A program made the position numbers and the translations under genes. From the NCBI GenBank assembly GCA_025917655.1, contig CP084618.1, positions 434,001 through 498,000 on the forward strand: a DNA stretch of 64,000 bases. The letters are read 5' to 3'. Of this stretch, positions 40,401 through 51,900 are shown in pieces. The notes below the pieces were generated by a model, which was given only the letters and a program-made list of their open reading frames with translations, was not told the origin of the DNA and did no database searches. Numbering within the stretch: the stretch's first letter is position 1; every line of letters starts with the position of its first letter. Origin of the DNA: Chlorella sorokiniana. Taxonomy: Eukaryota; Chlorophyta; Trebouxiophyceae; Chlorellales; Chlorellaceae.

Positions 40401-43400
40401 TATCCCGCCTTGACCCTGCAACACACACTCAAAAAGCAGCCCCTGCCCTTTTCCCCCCTCCGCGCACACGCACACACTGTGCCCCCTCCCCCCTCTCCCT
40501 CACTTGTGAGTTTGGAAAGGAGCGGGCGTGCAGCGCATCCAGCGCCGCCTTGCACAGCTGCTGCAGCGCGGGCGCAGGGCGGCGGCGCCGCGGCCGCCCC
40601 GCACCTCCGCCAGCGCCGCCAGCGCGTCCGTCAGCCCCAGCACGGCTTGCAGGTCGGCCAGCCTGGCAGGGAGGGCGGGCGGGAGGGCGGGAGGGGTGGG
40701 GTGAGGTGGAACAGCGGGTGGGGCTGGGCTACACCCGCGCTTCGTGGCACGGCGTGCGGAGCTTCAGGGCAGCAGGAGGCGCCCCTGCCCAGCAATCTGG
40801 CGAGTGCAGCATGCCAGAGTCGAGGTGCGCGGGCTCATCGGAAAAGCGTTAGAAGGAGAGCTGCCGCGCAAGCAGGGCAGGGCGGGGCTGGCAGCCGCGT
40901 GGCCCACCGGATGCCGGCACCGCCGTCGCCGTCGCCGCCGCCCCCGCGCACGCGCGCCCAGCAGCCTCGCCCAGCGCGCGGCGGCCGCCTCCGCGACGGC
41001 GGCGACGCACTCGCGCGCGGCGGCCTGCGCGGCGGCGGCGGCGGGCAGCGCCGCGCCGGCGCCGACGAGCGCCGACGTGACGGCGGCGCCCACCGCCGCG
41101 CAGTGTTCCGCCTGGAGCGCCGACGCCAGCAGCACGGCCTCCAACAGCCAGCAGAAGTCCTGGCCGGGCAGGCGCGCCAGGCGGTCGGCGGCGCCGCGTG
41201 CCTCGCCGTCGCCACCCGCCGCCGAGTGGCGGCCGGGCAGCAGGTGGCTGGCGTCGCCGCCCGCAGCCTCCGGATCCAGCACCTCCAGGCACCCCTCTAT
41301 AACTTGGCTGCACCCGACAGGACGCGGCAGCGCAGCAGCAGCAGTGAGAAGCGGCAGCGGCGGAAGCTGTGCCCATGTGCGGCGACGCGGTGGGTGCACC
41401 GGGAGGGTGGGGGAACGGCAGCGGTGTAAGCGGCAGCGGCAGCGGCCCGCACCTCAACAGGTCCTTCAGGCCAGCCGCCGCCGCCTCCCGGAGCTCCCGC
41501 AGCGCCGCCGGCAGGCGCCCCATGCGCTGCAGGCCCGTCACCAGCGGCAGCAGCCCTCGCCGAGGCCCTCCTCCCCACCGCCACCGCCGCCGCCGCCGCC
41601 GTCGCCAGTCGAGCGCGCCCCTGCCGCCGCGATGCGCGCTGCGAGGGCCTCGACTGCCGCCGCATCCCGGGGTGTCTCCATCGCCAGGCTGGCCAGCTCT
41701 GCGCTTTCTTCCTCGGACAGCTGGCGGCTGGGCGCGGCGCTGGAGGCGGGCGATGAGCGGCGGCGGCGCGCGCGCCGCCGCCGCGTCCGCCGCCGCCACC
41801 TGCGCGCGCAGCCGGCCCACGATGGCCTCCACAGCAGCGGGCCGCCCTCTAAGCCGCGTCCTGTCCAAGAAATCCGTCACCATCAGGTCGTCCAGCGCCT
41901 GTCCCGCCGCAGCAATCTGGCCGGGCAGGCTCCTGCGGCGGGGCGGCGGCGGCGGCGGCGGCCGACACACACGCTTGGTGTTTTGCTGAAGCAAGGCATT
42001 CATGGCCTGTCAGCAGGCTTCAATGCGGCGGCCGCCGCAGGCTCACAGATCGAGGGAATTGCTCCTTCAACTATTCTGTTTGTCTTTCAATTGCTCCCAA
42101 TCTTTCTTTTTTTCCCTGCCTCGGTCCCCCCCCCACAACCCATCCACCCACCCACACCTGAAGCAGTCCAGGCCCAGCAGAGCCTCTTCGTCCAGCACCC
42201 CCTGCAGCACCTCCAGCACGTCTATCGCGCCCCCGTAATCCGTGCCGATCAGGCTGCCGCCGCCGCCCGCCGGCAGCAGCCCCGCCAGGGCCGACTGGGC
42301 CTGCACAGGTGAGGCGGCGGCCGGCAGGGTCAGGTAGCTGAGTCTGCCAGTGCTCAAGGCACGCTCTACTGAGTATGCCAGAAGCTCGAGTCGCGCGCTG
42401 TAAGCATAGCTGGCTTGGCGGCGCCACCGCTCGCACCCGCCCAGCCGCTCAGCGACCGGCGGTGGCGAGGCCCGATTGCAAAGGAGCTGTGCGCTCGCAC
42501 GGCACAGCATGCACAGCACGGCATGCACAGCACATCACAGCGCGCCCAGCGCACCTGCGCCACGCTGTCCACCGCGCCCAGCAGCTCCTGCGCGGCCGCC
42601 AGGTTGGCGCGGCGCAGGCGCAGCGCGCTCGCCGTGCGCACCGCCGCCGCCGTCTCCCCCTCGAGCTGGTGCATCTGCGCGGCGGGAAGCGCGCAACAGG
42701 AGGCCCTCCGTTAGGCTGCCATTGCATGTAGCAAGGCTGCCAGCAGCTTTGCCGAGCATCCTACACAAAGCGGACAGGAGCAGGGCCAGCAGGCAAGCAC
42801 CCTGCGCGGGTGGCAGGAGCGCAGGCCCCACCCCGCCCCGCCTGGCCTGCCCCAGCCAATATCGAGTCTGTGTCCCCCTCTGTGCACAGCTTCCGGCAGC
42901 CCTCACGCACCTGCTCCCTCAGCGCCGCCACCTGCTGGTACAGGCGGGACACGCTGCCCCGCACGTCCTGCACGTACCCCGACGCGTCAAAGAAGTTGTC
43001 TGCAGCGGAAGACAAGCACAGACCAACGTCGCTTGAAATATGGTGCGGTTGGATGATGGGGTGGGAAGCAGGGTCAGCTGGCAGCAGCGGCAGACGGAGC
43101 TGCCAAGAGGCGGCGCAGGGCCCGGGCAAGCTGTGGCAGTTTGCCCCCTGTCTTGCCGGCCCCCCACCCCAAGCCTGCGCTGCCACCGCAGCCGCTGTGC
43201 ACGCTGTGCGCGCTGTGCATGACCTGTGCGGGCGGCGATCTCGCGGACCAGGTGCGCCTCCACCGTATCCAGGAAGCCCGTCAGCCGCTCCAGGCTCGCC
43301 TGCCGTGCCTCCTCCCCTTCCACCTGCGCAAGACGAGGGCCCCTTTCAGCACCGCTGCCATGTGCCACCCACCGCGCAGGACGTACCGCCAAGCTGCGCT

Positions 43401-44565
43401 CCACAGGACCCTGCCGCTGCTGCAGAGCCCAGCAGAAGAGGGACACACGCAGGGCTGGCGCAGCGGCGGCGCCGCCGCAAACGCCAGCCTCCGGGCTGGT
43501 CGGGAGGCGCGGCACGCTTGTACAGCGACGCAATGCACCGCTGCCTGCCTGCCGTCGCCGCCATTATCCCCAGTTTGGCGCCTACCTGAACCAGCTCCTC
43601 CCACACCTCTGGTCGGTCCAGGTCGAACCCCTCTTGGAAGAAAGGAGCGGGCACATCGCGCATCGCCGCCACCAGGCCCAGCCCCTGGCTCGCAGCTAGC
43701 TCCTCTACGGCAGGCAGGGGGGCGCAACGGCGGCGGCTCTGCGGAAGTCGCCTTCCCGAAGCGGGTCTCGGACACCCCGAAAGTGGGTTGGTGAGTGGCG
43801 GCGGCAGCAGAGCCGGGAAGCTAGCTGCACCCAGCGTCACTGCAACCCCAAGAACGACAGACCACACGAGCGGGGCCACACACAGGCAGGCCAGGCTGTG
43901 CAGGGCGGGGGAGAGGCCGCACGCGTGGCAAGCATGCAGCGTGGGTCGCCTCCTTGCAGAGCACAGCTGGCGCCCACCCGTGCTCAGCGGCTGCGCGCGC
44001 GTTTCGTCTCCGCCTCCCGGCCCCGCTCAATCGCCTCTAGCTGGCTGCCCACGGAGCGCAGGTAGCGTCCAAAGTCGGCCAGGGTGACCTGTCGGGCAAG
44101 AGTCGAGGGCGGCGGTCGGCGGCGCGGGCGCGGATTGCTGCCAAGGCAGAGGGACAGCTGGGTGCTGCTGGAATCAAGGACAGACTGCCTGACAGACTGC
44201 CCTGAAAGCCAGCCGATCCACACAAAGCTGCCATGGGCAGGGCTGGCGCAATCAAAGCCAGCCGCGCGGCCAAGGCCTGCGGCGGAGCACACCTCTGGCA
44301 GCGTGCCGGGCGGCAGCGGCGGAGGCTTGGCGTCCACGTCGTCGCCGCCGCCGGCGAACGGCCAGGCGCCGAGCCAGGAGCTGCTACTGGGGCTGGGCAC
44401 GTCCAGCATGCTGGCCAGTTCCTGGACGGCGGCGAAGCTGGCCTCCTCAGCCGTCAGGGACACCGAGCGAGCGGGAGACAGCAGGCTGGACGGCTGGCGG
44501 TTCAAGTCGCCGCCGCCGCGACCCGCAGCCGGCGCCGTGTGCGCCCTGCGATGGGCCCCGCTCAT
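37473..44565 (-). CDS. VPS54: VPS54, subunit of the GARP tethering complex
   Basis: Large coiled-coil subunit that helps tether endosome-derived vesicles to the trans-Golgi. N-terminal exons start MSGAHRRAHTAPAAG (44565) and carry LADFGRYLRSVGSQLEAIE (to about 43990), then DVPAPFFQEGFDLDRPEVW (about 43588-43708), LDTVEAHLVREIAARTG, FFDASGYVQDVRGSVSRLY, RRANLAAAQELLGAVDSV, YGGAIDVLEVLQGVLDEE and LDDLMVTDFLD. The C-terminal Vps54 domain gives HVVNTQLLLLASFREYLAF (39590-39830), LKSITAKHLAVSCQCLSAF (39095-39260), YCIHHEEVCSKLVGIMRERL, LAPLLGQEELHAIFGRIGRMF (split across 38440-38780) and RKLPMAPEERETNLEALSQLY. A low-complexity Ala/Glu/Gln tail of about 200 residues (37473-38070) is an extension not typical of the family. 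How the exon ending near 43984 joins the next is not resolved. Several frame losses occur. Confidence 0.85.
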
Positions 44566-44843
44566 GGGCGGTGCACGTTCAACACGCTGCAACCTCGACA
44601 AGGGGCTGAAGAGTGCCCACAGACACGCGGATTACCCGCGCTCCGACCCTTGCCCGGCCCAGGGGCGATCCAAATCATTGATCGGTCATGCGTTCACGAT
44701 CTGAGAGGCTGATGATGCGGGCTGCCTGTCGAGACACAAGCGTACTGCGCTACAGTAGTGCCAGCGCACACAAGCAGTGTTCCAGCGCCCTTGAACAGGC
44801 ACCCAGGAGCGCCGGCGCAGTCTCGAAATCCTTGTGCGCAACC
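44566..44843. promoter_or_regulatory. Shared divergent promoter region of VPS54 and MAU2
   Basis: Only 278 bases separate the two oppositely directed start codons, so both promoters must lie here and may overlap. No TATA element is clear. The MAU2 frame stays open upstream for some 150 bases, so a longer MAU2 start at 44715 or 44718 cannot be excluded. Confidence 0.6.
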
Positions 44844-47800
44844 ATGCAACCAATAAGCGAGAACCTGCTGCTTCTGGCGCATCAGTTTGCCGCCCAGGAG
44901 GCGTATCAGCAGGCGGTGCAATGCCTGCTCGCATTGTGCACAACTCAGACCACGGAGTTGCCTTCCGTGCTGGCCCAAGCGCGCCTGCAGCTCGCCTGCC
45001 TGCTGCTGGATCACTTCGACAACCTGATCGAGGCCAAGGCTGTGCTCCTGACAGCGGTGAGCAGGTTGCAGGCGTCCATGCGTTCTCGCCCCAGCGCCCC
45101 GCCCAGCCCCAGCCGCCCTGCTTCGGTGCGCCTCCTCGCCTGCTGAGCCTGGCGGCCGTCCCCTCCTCCCACCTCGCCCGGCCAGGAGCAAGACCTCCGG
45201 CAGATGCACGGCCACCACCTGCTCAAGTGTGAGGTGTGGGATGCGCTGGCTCGCTGCCACCAGAAGCTGGGGGCGGTGGCGGCGGAGCAGCACGCGCTGG
45301 CGGCGGGGCTCAAGGTGTGCCAGCAGGGCGCCGCCTCCAAAGACGGGTGAGCCGGGCCCCCGCAGCTCGGCCGAGAGGCTGGAGATGGAGGGTATTAGAA
45401 TCGGCTGCCTGTTGCACTCGTTTGTACTGGCGAGCCGCGCCTCTCGCCAGCTGCGAGCCTGTTCGCGTGCCGCCGCCACCACGTCCCCCGCCCGGGCGCC
45501 TGTGCCGCCGCTCTGGCTGCGTCCAGCCTCAGCCCCGCTGTCCACGCTGTGCTTCTTTGGCTGCAATCGTTCTGTGCGACCACTGGGCGTTGCGAACCTC
45601 AGCCAGTTGAGGCGTTTGCGTGCCGGGCTGCCACCCCTGCAGGGAGCTGCTGGCGCGGTGGGCGGCGCGCTTCCGCTTCAAGCAGGTGGAGCATGCGCAG
45701 GCGCACACGGGGCGGGAGGCGGCGGCGGCCGCGCTGCGCGCGCTGGGCGACGAGCCCGGCGCGCTCAACGGGCTGGAGCGCGTGCTGCGCCTGCTGGCGG
45801 CCGCCACGCTGGCGCTGGCAGGGGGCGACGCCGCCCCTGTGGCCGGCCTGCTGGAGCAGCTGAGCCCGCTGATCGAAGAGGTGGCGGCGGGGCAGCCGCT
45901 GCTGCACAAGCAGCTGCGCTGCCACTACAGTGTCGTGTACATCGCAATGGCCGCCGCCGTGGGACGCATCAATGACCTGTCGCAGGGTGGGCCGCCGCGT
46001 GCCGCGCAGCCGCCGCCCCTGCCCACAGCTGTCGCGTCTTTGTGTGCCTCCCTCTGGCGCTCGCCTGCCGTTCTGACTTCCCAGCCGCCAGCACATAAGC
46101 ATGGCGCACACAAGCATGGCGCAGCAGCTGACGCACACCTCAGTGCACGTCCCCGCAGCCCGCAGCCGCCTCGCAGCCACCTGGCAACATGCCCAGCCAT
46201 GCTGCCCCTGGCCCTTCAAAGCTTTGGAATGCAGCGCTTGCAGAACCCTGCCGCGCCTGCCGCACACCCTTCCTTGCCCCCACCCCCACCAAACTTCCCG
46301 CCGGCTGCTCCCTCGCAGAGCCTGGAGGCACAATCGCGCTGCTGTCCACGCTGCGCGGCCTGCTGGGGAGATCGGCGACGCGCCCTGGGCCTACGCCTGG
46401 CTGCCCGCCCCCGCCGTGGCCGCCCTCGCCTCCCTCCTCCACGCCTCGCTGCTGCGCTCGCTGGGGCGCGGCGCGCGCGGCGGCCACCCACCTGGCGGCG
46501 GCGGCCGAGGCAGTGGAGCAGCAGCTGGCGGCGGTCGGCATCGACCTGCAGGTGGGGGCGGGGGCTGTGTGCTGGGGATAGTATGTGGCCTCGCAGCGGG
46601 AGGAGCACTTGAAGGAGGATTTGAAGGAGGAGCGGCGCGTGCGCTGGCTGGCTGGAGGGTGGTCGTACCACAGCAGCCACCATTGCCGCCGCCGCCGCTC
46701 CTCGCCCCTGCTGTGCTCTCCAGCACCTGCCCTCTCCTTTTGCTCTCTGCCCCACTGCCAATGCGTGCCCCTCTCCCGGCCCCCTTTCTTTCCCAGGCCA
46801 CCGAGGCAGATTTGCGCCTGCAAGCGCTGTGGGAGGGCCGCGTGTACTGCCAGCTGGCGGTGGCGGTGCTGGAGCAGCGCACGCTGTGCGCGCTGGGCGC
46901 GCGCGCTTCGCCGAAGCTGGCGCTCTGGCCGCCGCGCTGACCGCGCTGCTCGACCGCTTCCCCAGCCTGCTGCGCGACTTCGTGCCGGCCGTGCTCATGC
47001 TGCTGGGTGGGGCGCCTGCTGCTGGCGCTTGCTGTGCTGCGCTTTCTTGTTGGGATGACGTCCTGGCTTGGGAATCCCGATTGAGGTCACTTGCATCGAA
47101 TGGCCCTCGACTGTTGCGGCCGTGTTCTGTGCCCCGCCGCTGTGTGCACTCCCTGCAAGCCCCGTCGACGGTTTGGTCGCTGGCGGGACAAGTCGCCGCC
47201 TTCCAGCCTCGCGCCCGCTCCGCCGCCCTCCCCCTGGTGTCGCAGGCCACTACGCGCACAGCCTGGGGCAGCACGGCGCGGCGGCGGCGCGCTTCCGCTC
47301 CGTGCTGGCCGCCGACAGCGCCGAGGCCCCGCACGACGCGGCGGCGGCGGCGGCGGCGCTGGCGGAGCTGCATGCTGACGAGGGCCCGGCGGCGCTGGGC
47401 GCCGCGCTGGAGGTGCTGCAGCAGCGGGGCCTCACCGACCTCACTCACACGCTTTCGTTGGCCGTGCAGGACAGGTGTGTGTGTGTGTGTGCGTGTGTCT
47501 GTTTGAGGAAGGGGGCGGCAGCGTGGTGGTGGTGGTGGTGGTTGGTGGGGGCACCACCGCCAGGTGTGCACGGGAAGGCGTGTGAGTGGCGACTGACGGA
47601 GGGTGTTGGATGTTCGAACGTTTGAGGATGGGGGACGCCCTTGCACTCGCACATTGGCCTGTCTGCCAGGCTGTCTCCTATCGCTCCGCTGCCCACCTGC
47701 GCACAGCACGCCAAGCCAATGCTGCCGTGGGCGGTGCAGCGCACTGTGGGAGTCCTGCCAAACCGTCTGCACACGCTTGCTGCTCCCTGCCTGCGTCGCA

Positions 47801-48571
47801 CCGGCTGCAGAACCGCCGCACTGCTTGCGAGCGCTTTGATCGCCCGACGCAGCGGCGACGACGCCAACGCGCGCGTCCTGCTGACCAAGGCGCTCAAGGC
47901 GGCGCACGCGCACCTGGGCAACACACAGATGGTGGCGCAGGTGGGGCGGCAGAGGCTGTCATGGGCAGGCTGGGGGTGGCGGCAGGCAGGGCACGCGGCG
48001 GTTTGCCAGCGGGGGAGGGAGGCGGCAGCGCTGGCAAGGCAGCTTTAGGCTCCGTGCTGCCAGGTTCTGCTCCCCCGCCTCTCATTGTGTGTGTGAGTGT
48101 GATAGGGGGCGCTTGAAGCGGGCCAAGTGGTGGCGCTGTGTGCCCACAACTCTGTGGGAGGCGTGGCCAGCCGGGAGGCTGAGGCTGTCGGCTTGTTGCA
48201 AGATCAACCCAGGCCGACCTGTGTCCCTGCAAGCAAGGCCCTCTTAACTGCCGCCCCTGCCCTCCGCGCCCGGCAGGTCCTCAACGTGCTGGCGCCCATC
48301 CAGGCCGCCAAGGGCGACGTGGCGGGGCGGAGCAGATGCTTGGCTCCGCAACCACGCTGGCCAAGGCCCAGGGCGACCTGCCCACCCTGGTGGCCTCCAG
48401 CCGCGCCCTGCTCGGCGTGTTTGCCGGCGTGGCGGGCGACGCGGGGCGCGCCGCCAAGCAGCGCGAGTACGCGGAGCGCAAGGCGGGGACCTGGCGGCGG
48501 CGGCGGCGGCGGCGGCGGCCACGCCCGAGCACGCCGCGCTGCTGGCCTGGGCCCCGCCCAGGCAGGCGTGA
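44844..48571 (+). CDS. MAU2: MAU2 / SCC4, cohesin-loading factor subunit
   Basis: TPR-type partner of NIPBL/SCC2 that loads cohesin onto chromosomes. Starts MQPISENLLLLAHQFAAQEA (exon 44844-45056), then EQDLRQMHGHHLLKCEVWDA (45186-45346) and ELLARWAARFRFKQVEHAQ with INDLSQ at its end (45643 to about 45986). Later exons give TIALLSTLRGLLG and APAVAALASLLHASLLRSL (46318-46550), ATEADLRLQALWEGRVYCQL (46798-47007), YAHSLGQHGAAAARFRSVL with repeated Ala-rich TPR helices (47247-47473), ALIARRSGDDANARVLLTKA (about 47800-47940) and VLNVLAPIQAAKGDVAG (48277-48571), ending LLAWAPPRQA. The order and spacing of these helices fit the MAU2/SCC4 family, whose primary sequence is weakly conserved. Frame losses occur near 46366, 46930, 48331 and 48490. 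Neighbouring SMC2 on the same strand is also a chromosome-structure gene. Confidence 0.8.
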
Positions 48572-48998
48572 GGGGGTGGTGGCGGGATGAGGCGGCCCTG
48601 GGGCTTGGATGCGCAGGCTTCGGCTGGCCAGTGCGTGCAAGTGCTGGTCCCTCAATTTGAATGGGAGGAGCCAGGCGGGGACATGCCAGCACCGTTGCGT
48701 CGGCATGGGTTTGTGGCCGCCCCCAACAGTTCTATGAATGTGGATGAAAGAGAACAGGCAAACTTCCAGGGTCAGAAGATAGATGCTGACCCCACCAGCT
48801 TCCAGCAGCTCTCATGGAACAGCGGCAGGTGTACCGCCAGCTGTCCTGCGATTTGTTTTCTCCGGTGCGTTCGCAGAGCCAAGGACCCGGCGCAGTGGTG
48901 AAGCGACTCGTTGCGCTGTTTTTTCAGCGCTCATGGGTCCAGCGCCGGCCTAGGCGGTTTCACAGGCCCCGCAGCTTTGGTGCCCCGCCTCCGCAGCC
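48572..48998. other. Intergenic region between MAU2 and SMC2
   Basis: Contains the MAU2 3' end and the SMC2 promoter and leader. The stretch 48700-48800 has clearly lower G+C. No gene, TATA box or TGTAA motif is seen. Confidence 0.5.
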
Positions 48999-51900
48999 AT
49001 GTGGATCCGGGAAATCACGATCGATGGCTTCAAGTCGTATGCTCAGAGGGTCGTCATCGGCCCTTTCGACAGCCAGTTCAATGCCGTGACGGGCCTGAAC
49101 GGCTCGGGCAAGTCCAACATCCTGGACTCCATCTGCTTCGTGCTGGGCATCCAGAACCTGCAGCAGGTGCGCCCGCCGCGCAGCACAGCCGGACTCTGCA
49201 CCCCCGCTGCCGCCGCCGCCGCCTGGCGCAAGCTGTCGCGGCGTGCAGCGGTCGCTCACTGCGTCCCTGCCCCTCGCTTCCCCGCCTCTCCCAGGTCCGA
49301 GCCAACAGCCTGCAGGAGCTGGTGTACAAGCAGGGCCAGGCGGGCATCACCAAGGCCACGGTGTCCATCGTGTTCGACAACCGGGAGAAGGATCGCTCGC
49401 CCGTCGGGTACGAGGCGCTGGATGAGATCACCGTCACCCGCCAGCTGGTCATCGGCGGGCGCAGCAAGTACCTGATCAACGGCAAGGTGGCGGAGGCGTC
49501 GTGAGTGGCCGCCGCCGCCGCCGCCGCGGCTGCCTGCAGCTTGGGTCCCAGAGGGGCGGGGTGCGAAAGCTCGGGCGCCGGGCGCGCGGATACCTCCAGG
49601 CTCCGTTTCTCTGCAAGTTTTTAACCCCATCATGCCCCTTTGCTCAGGAATCTCCGCCTTCTTGCTTGCCCTCCCCTCCATGAGCTCCGCCCCATGCAAC
49701 CGTGCCAGGTTTTACCCCTGCCCATCCCTCCCCCTGCCCTTGCATCGCGCGCTGCCCGCAGGCGCGTGCAGAGCCTCTTCCACTCGGTGCAGCTCAACGT
49801 CAACAACCCGCACTTCCTCATCATGCAAGGCCGCATAACCAAGGTGCTCAACATGAAGCCGCCCGAGGTGCTGGGGCTGCTGGAGGAGGCGGCGGGCACC
49901 AAGATGTACGAGGACAAGAAGAAGAAAGCGCTAGCCACCCTGGAGAAGAAGCAGGTCAAGGTGGACGAGATCAACAAGGTGCGACAGGCGGCGGGGCGGG
50001 GCGACGGTGCGGCGGGCGGCGCGGTTTTGTTGGGGGCGGTTGCAGCGTGGTGTGCACGTGTCTGGACGGATGCTGCGGGGCAGCGTGTGGCAGTCGGGCG
50101 GTGCAAAGTGTGTGGAGGGAAGGCTGCACCGCGCTGTGTGCGTCTGAGGCTTTTCTGGGTGGAGAGCGGCGCAAGTGTGGGGCTGTTTGACCTTGCGTCG
50201 ATTGCGTGCGCGGTAGGAGGCCTCGTAATAATGGGCAGGGAGAGGCGGCGGCAGGAGCCCAGGGCTGCCGGCAGCCGCAGCACAGCTTGCCGCCAAGCGG
50301 CCGCCGCTGCCCACACCTGCCGTGCCTGCCTGCCTCCGTCCACCACCCCGCCCTCTCACCCGTCCTCCACCCCCGTGAGCAGGTGCTCACCGAAGACATC
50401 CTGCCGGCGCTGGACAAGCTGCGCCGCGAGAAGGTTCAGTACATGGAGTGGCAGGCCGCCAGCAAGAACGCCGAGCGCCTGCAGCGCTTCTGCGTCGCCT
50501 ACCGCTACTGCGAGGCGGAGCGGTGCGCGCCCCCTGCGGCGGCTGCCTCAGGAGGGAGGGGGATGGGGGTGGAGGGAACCCTTCATCCCTTGAGGGTCCT
50601 GTTGTTGGCAGTCTGCGCAGCTGTTCTTCTCGCTGCTGCACCTCCCATCTGCCGCCCCTGCCACGCCCTCCGGCTCTGCCAGCCAGGCCAGGCCGGGCTC
50701 CCCCGCCCACCGTCCGGGCACGGCGCAGCCCCGACGCCCTCCCAGCCGACAAATTAACTCCTCCGCAATCCCTCTCGTCGCCTGGCAATCTTGCAGGCTG
50801 CAGCAGAGCGGCGAGGCGGACGTGCGCGCCGCGCAGAGCTCGCTGAGCGACCTGGACGCGCAGGCGGCGGCGCTGGAGCTGGACATCCGGGAGAAGGAGG
50901 AGGCGGTGGAGGGGCTGCGCACGGAGAAGGAGCTGCAGAGCGGCGGCGAGGTGGCGGAGCTGCAGGCGGAGGTGGACGACATCGCCAAGCGGTGGGTGGG
51001 GGCGGGGGGGGCAGGGGGTTGCGTGGGGGAAAGCGGGCGGATGTGTGGGCATTGGTCGATGTCGTGTCTGGGGGGTCCTGTGTGTGGGAAGGGGAGGGGG
51101 AAGGGGGCCGGCAGGCATGGGGGTCCCCAGCGTGCGTATGGTGAATGCTAGACGTATTCAGGCTTCAGGTAGATGTCGGGTTTGCATATTTTGTCCTTTC
51201 TACTTTGCTCCCTTGCAGGGTGGTGAAGGACACATCGGCCTGGAACAACAAGAAGGAGCTGCTGGAGGGGAGTCGGAAGCTGCCGCGCAGCTGGAGGCGC
51301 AGCTGGCGGAGCTGGACGAGGCGGGGATGCGGGCCCGCGTGCAGTCCGCCAGCCAGGAGCGAGACGAGGCGCAGGCTGCATGCACCAGGCAAGCACCTCC
51401 GTTTTGCTGTTGTCGTTCGCGTGCCTGTGTGTGTGCGCCTTTGCGCTTCATTACTTGTGTGGTCTGCGTTTGGAAGTACAGGGACAGGGGCTGATGTGGC
51501 GAGGCGCTGTGCCTAGCTGCTTTGTCTGCGCCGGTGCCCAAGGGCGCGACTGTCCTGCCGCGCCAGCTGTGGAGGAGCCTCGCCAGGCCGTCGATCTGTG
51601 CCCCCCCGCCTCCCCCTGATGCTGCTGCAGCGCTGAGCTGGCGGTGCAGGCCGCCCAGAACGAGCTGGCGGGGGCGGAGGCGGGGGATGGGCGGGACGCC
51701 TCCAACCGCAGCATGCAGGAGCGGCTGGCCGACGCCCAAAACGCGCAGGTGCGGCGGGGAGGCCTGGGTCTGTGGGGAGGCGGTGTGCGTGCGTGCGCAG
51801 GGGTGTGGACGGGACGGGAAAGCAGTGTTGGTGTCACAGGAGGACCGGGGAAGAAGGGAATGAAGCTGGGAGTGACAGGGGCCAGCGAAGGCGCATCGCT

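Noticed and set aside
46216-47913. 565-codon open frame on the minus strand, opposite MAU2
   Set aside because: Low-complexity Arg/Ala/Pro product with no motif, antisense to MAU2 exons.
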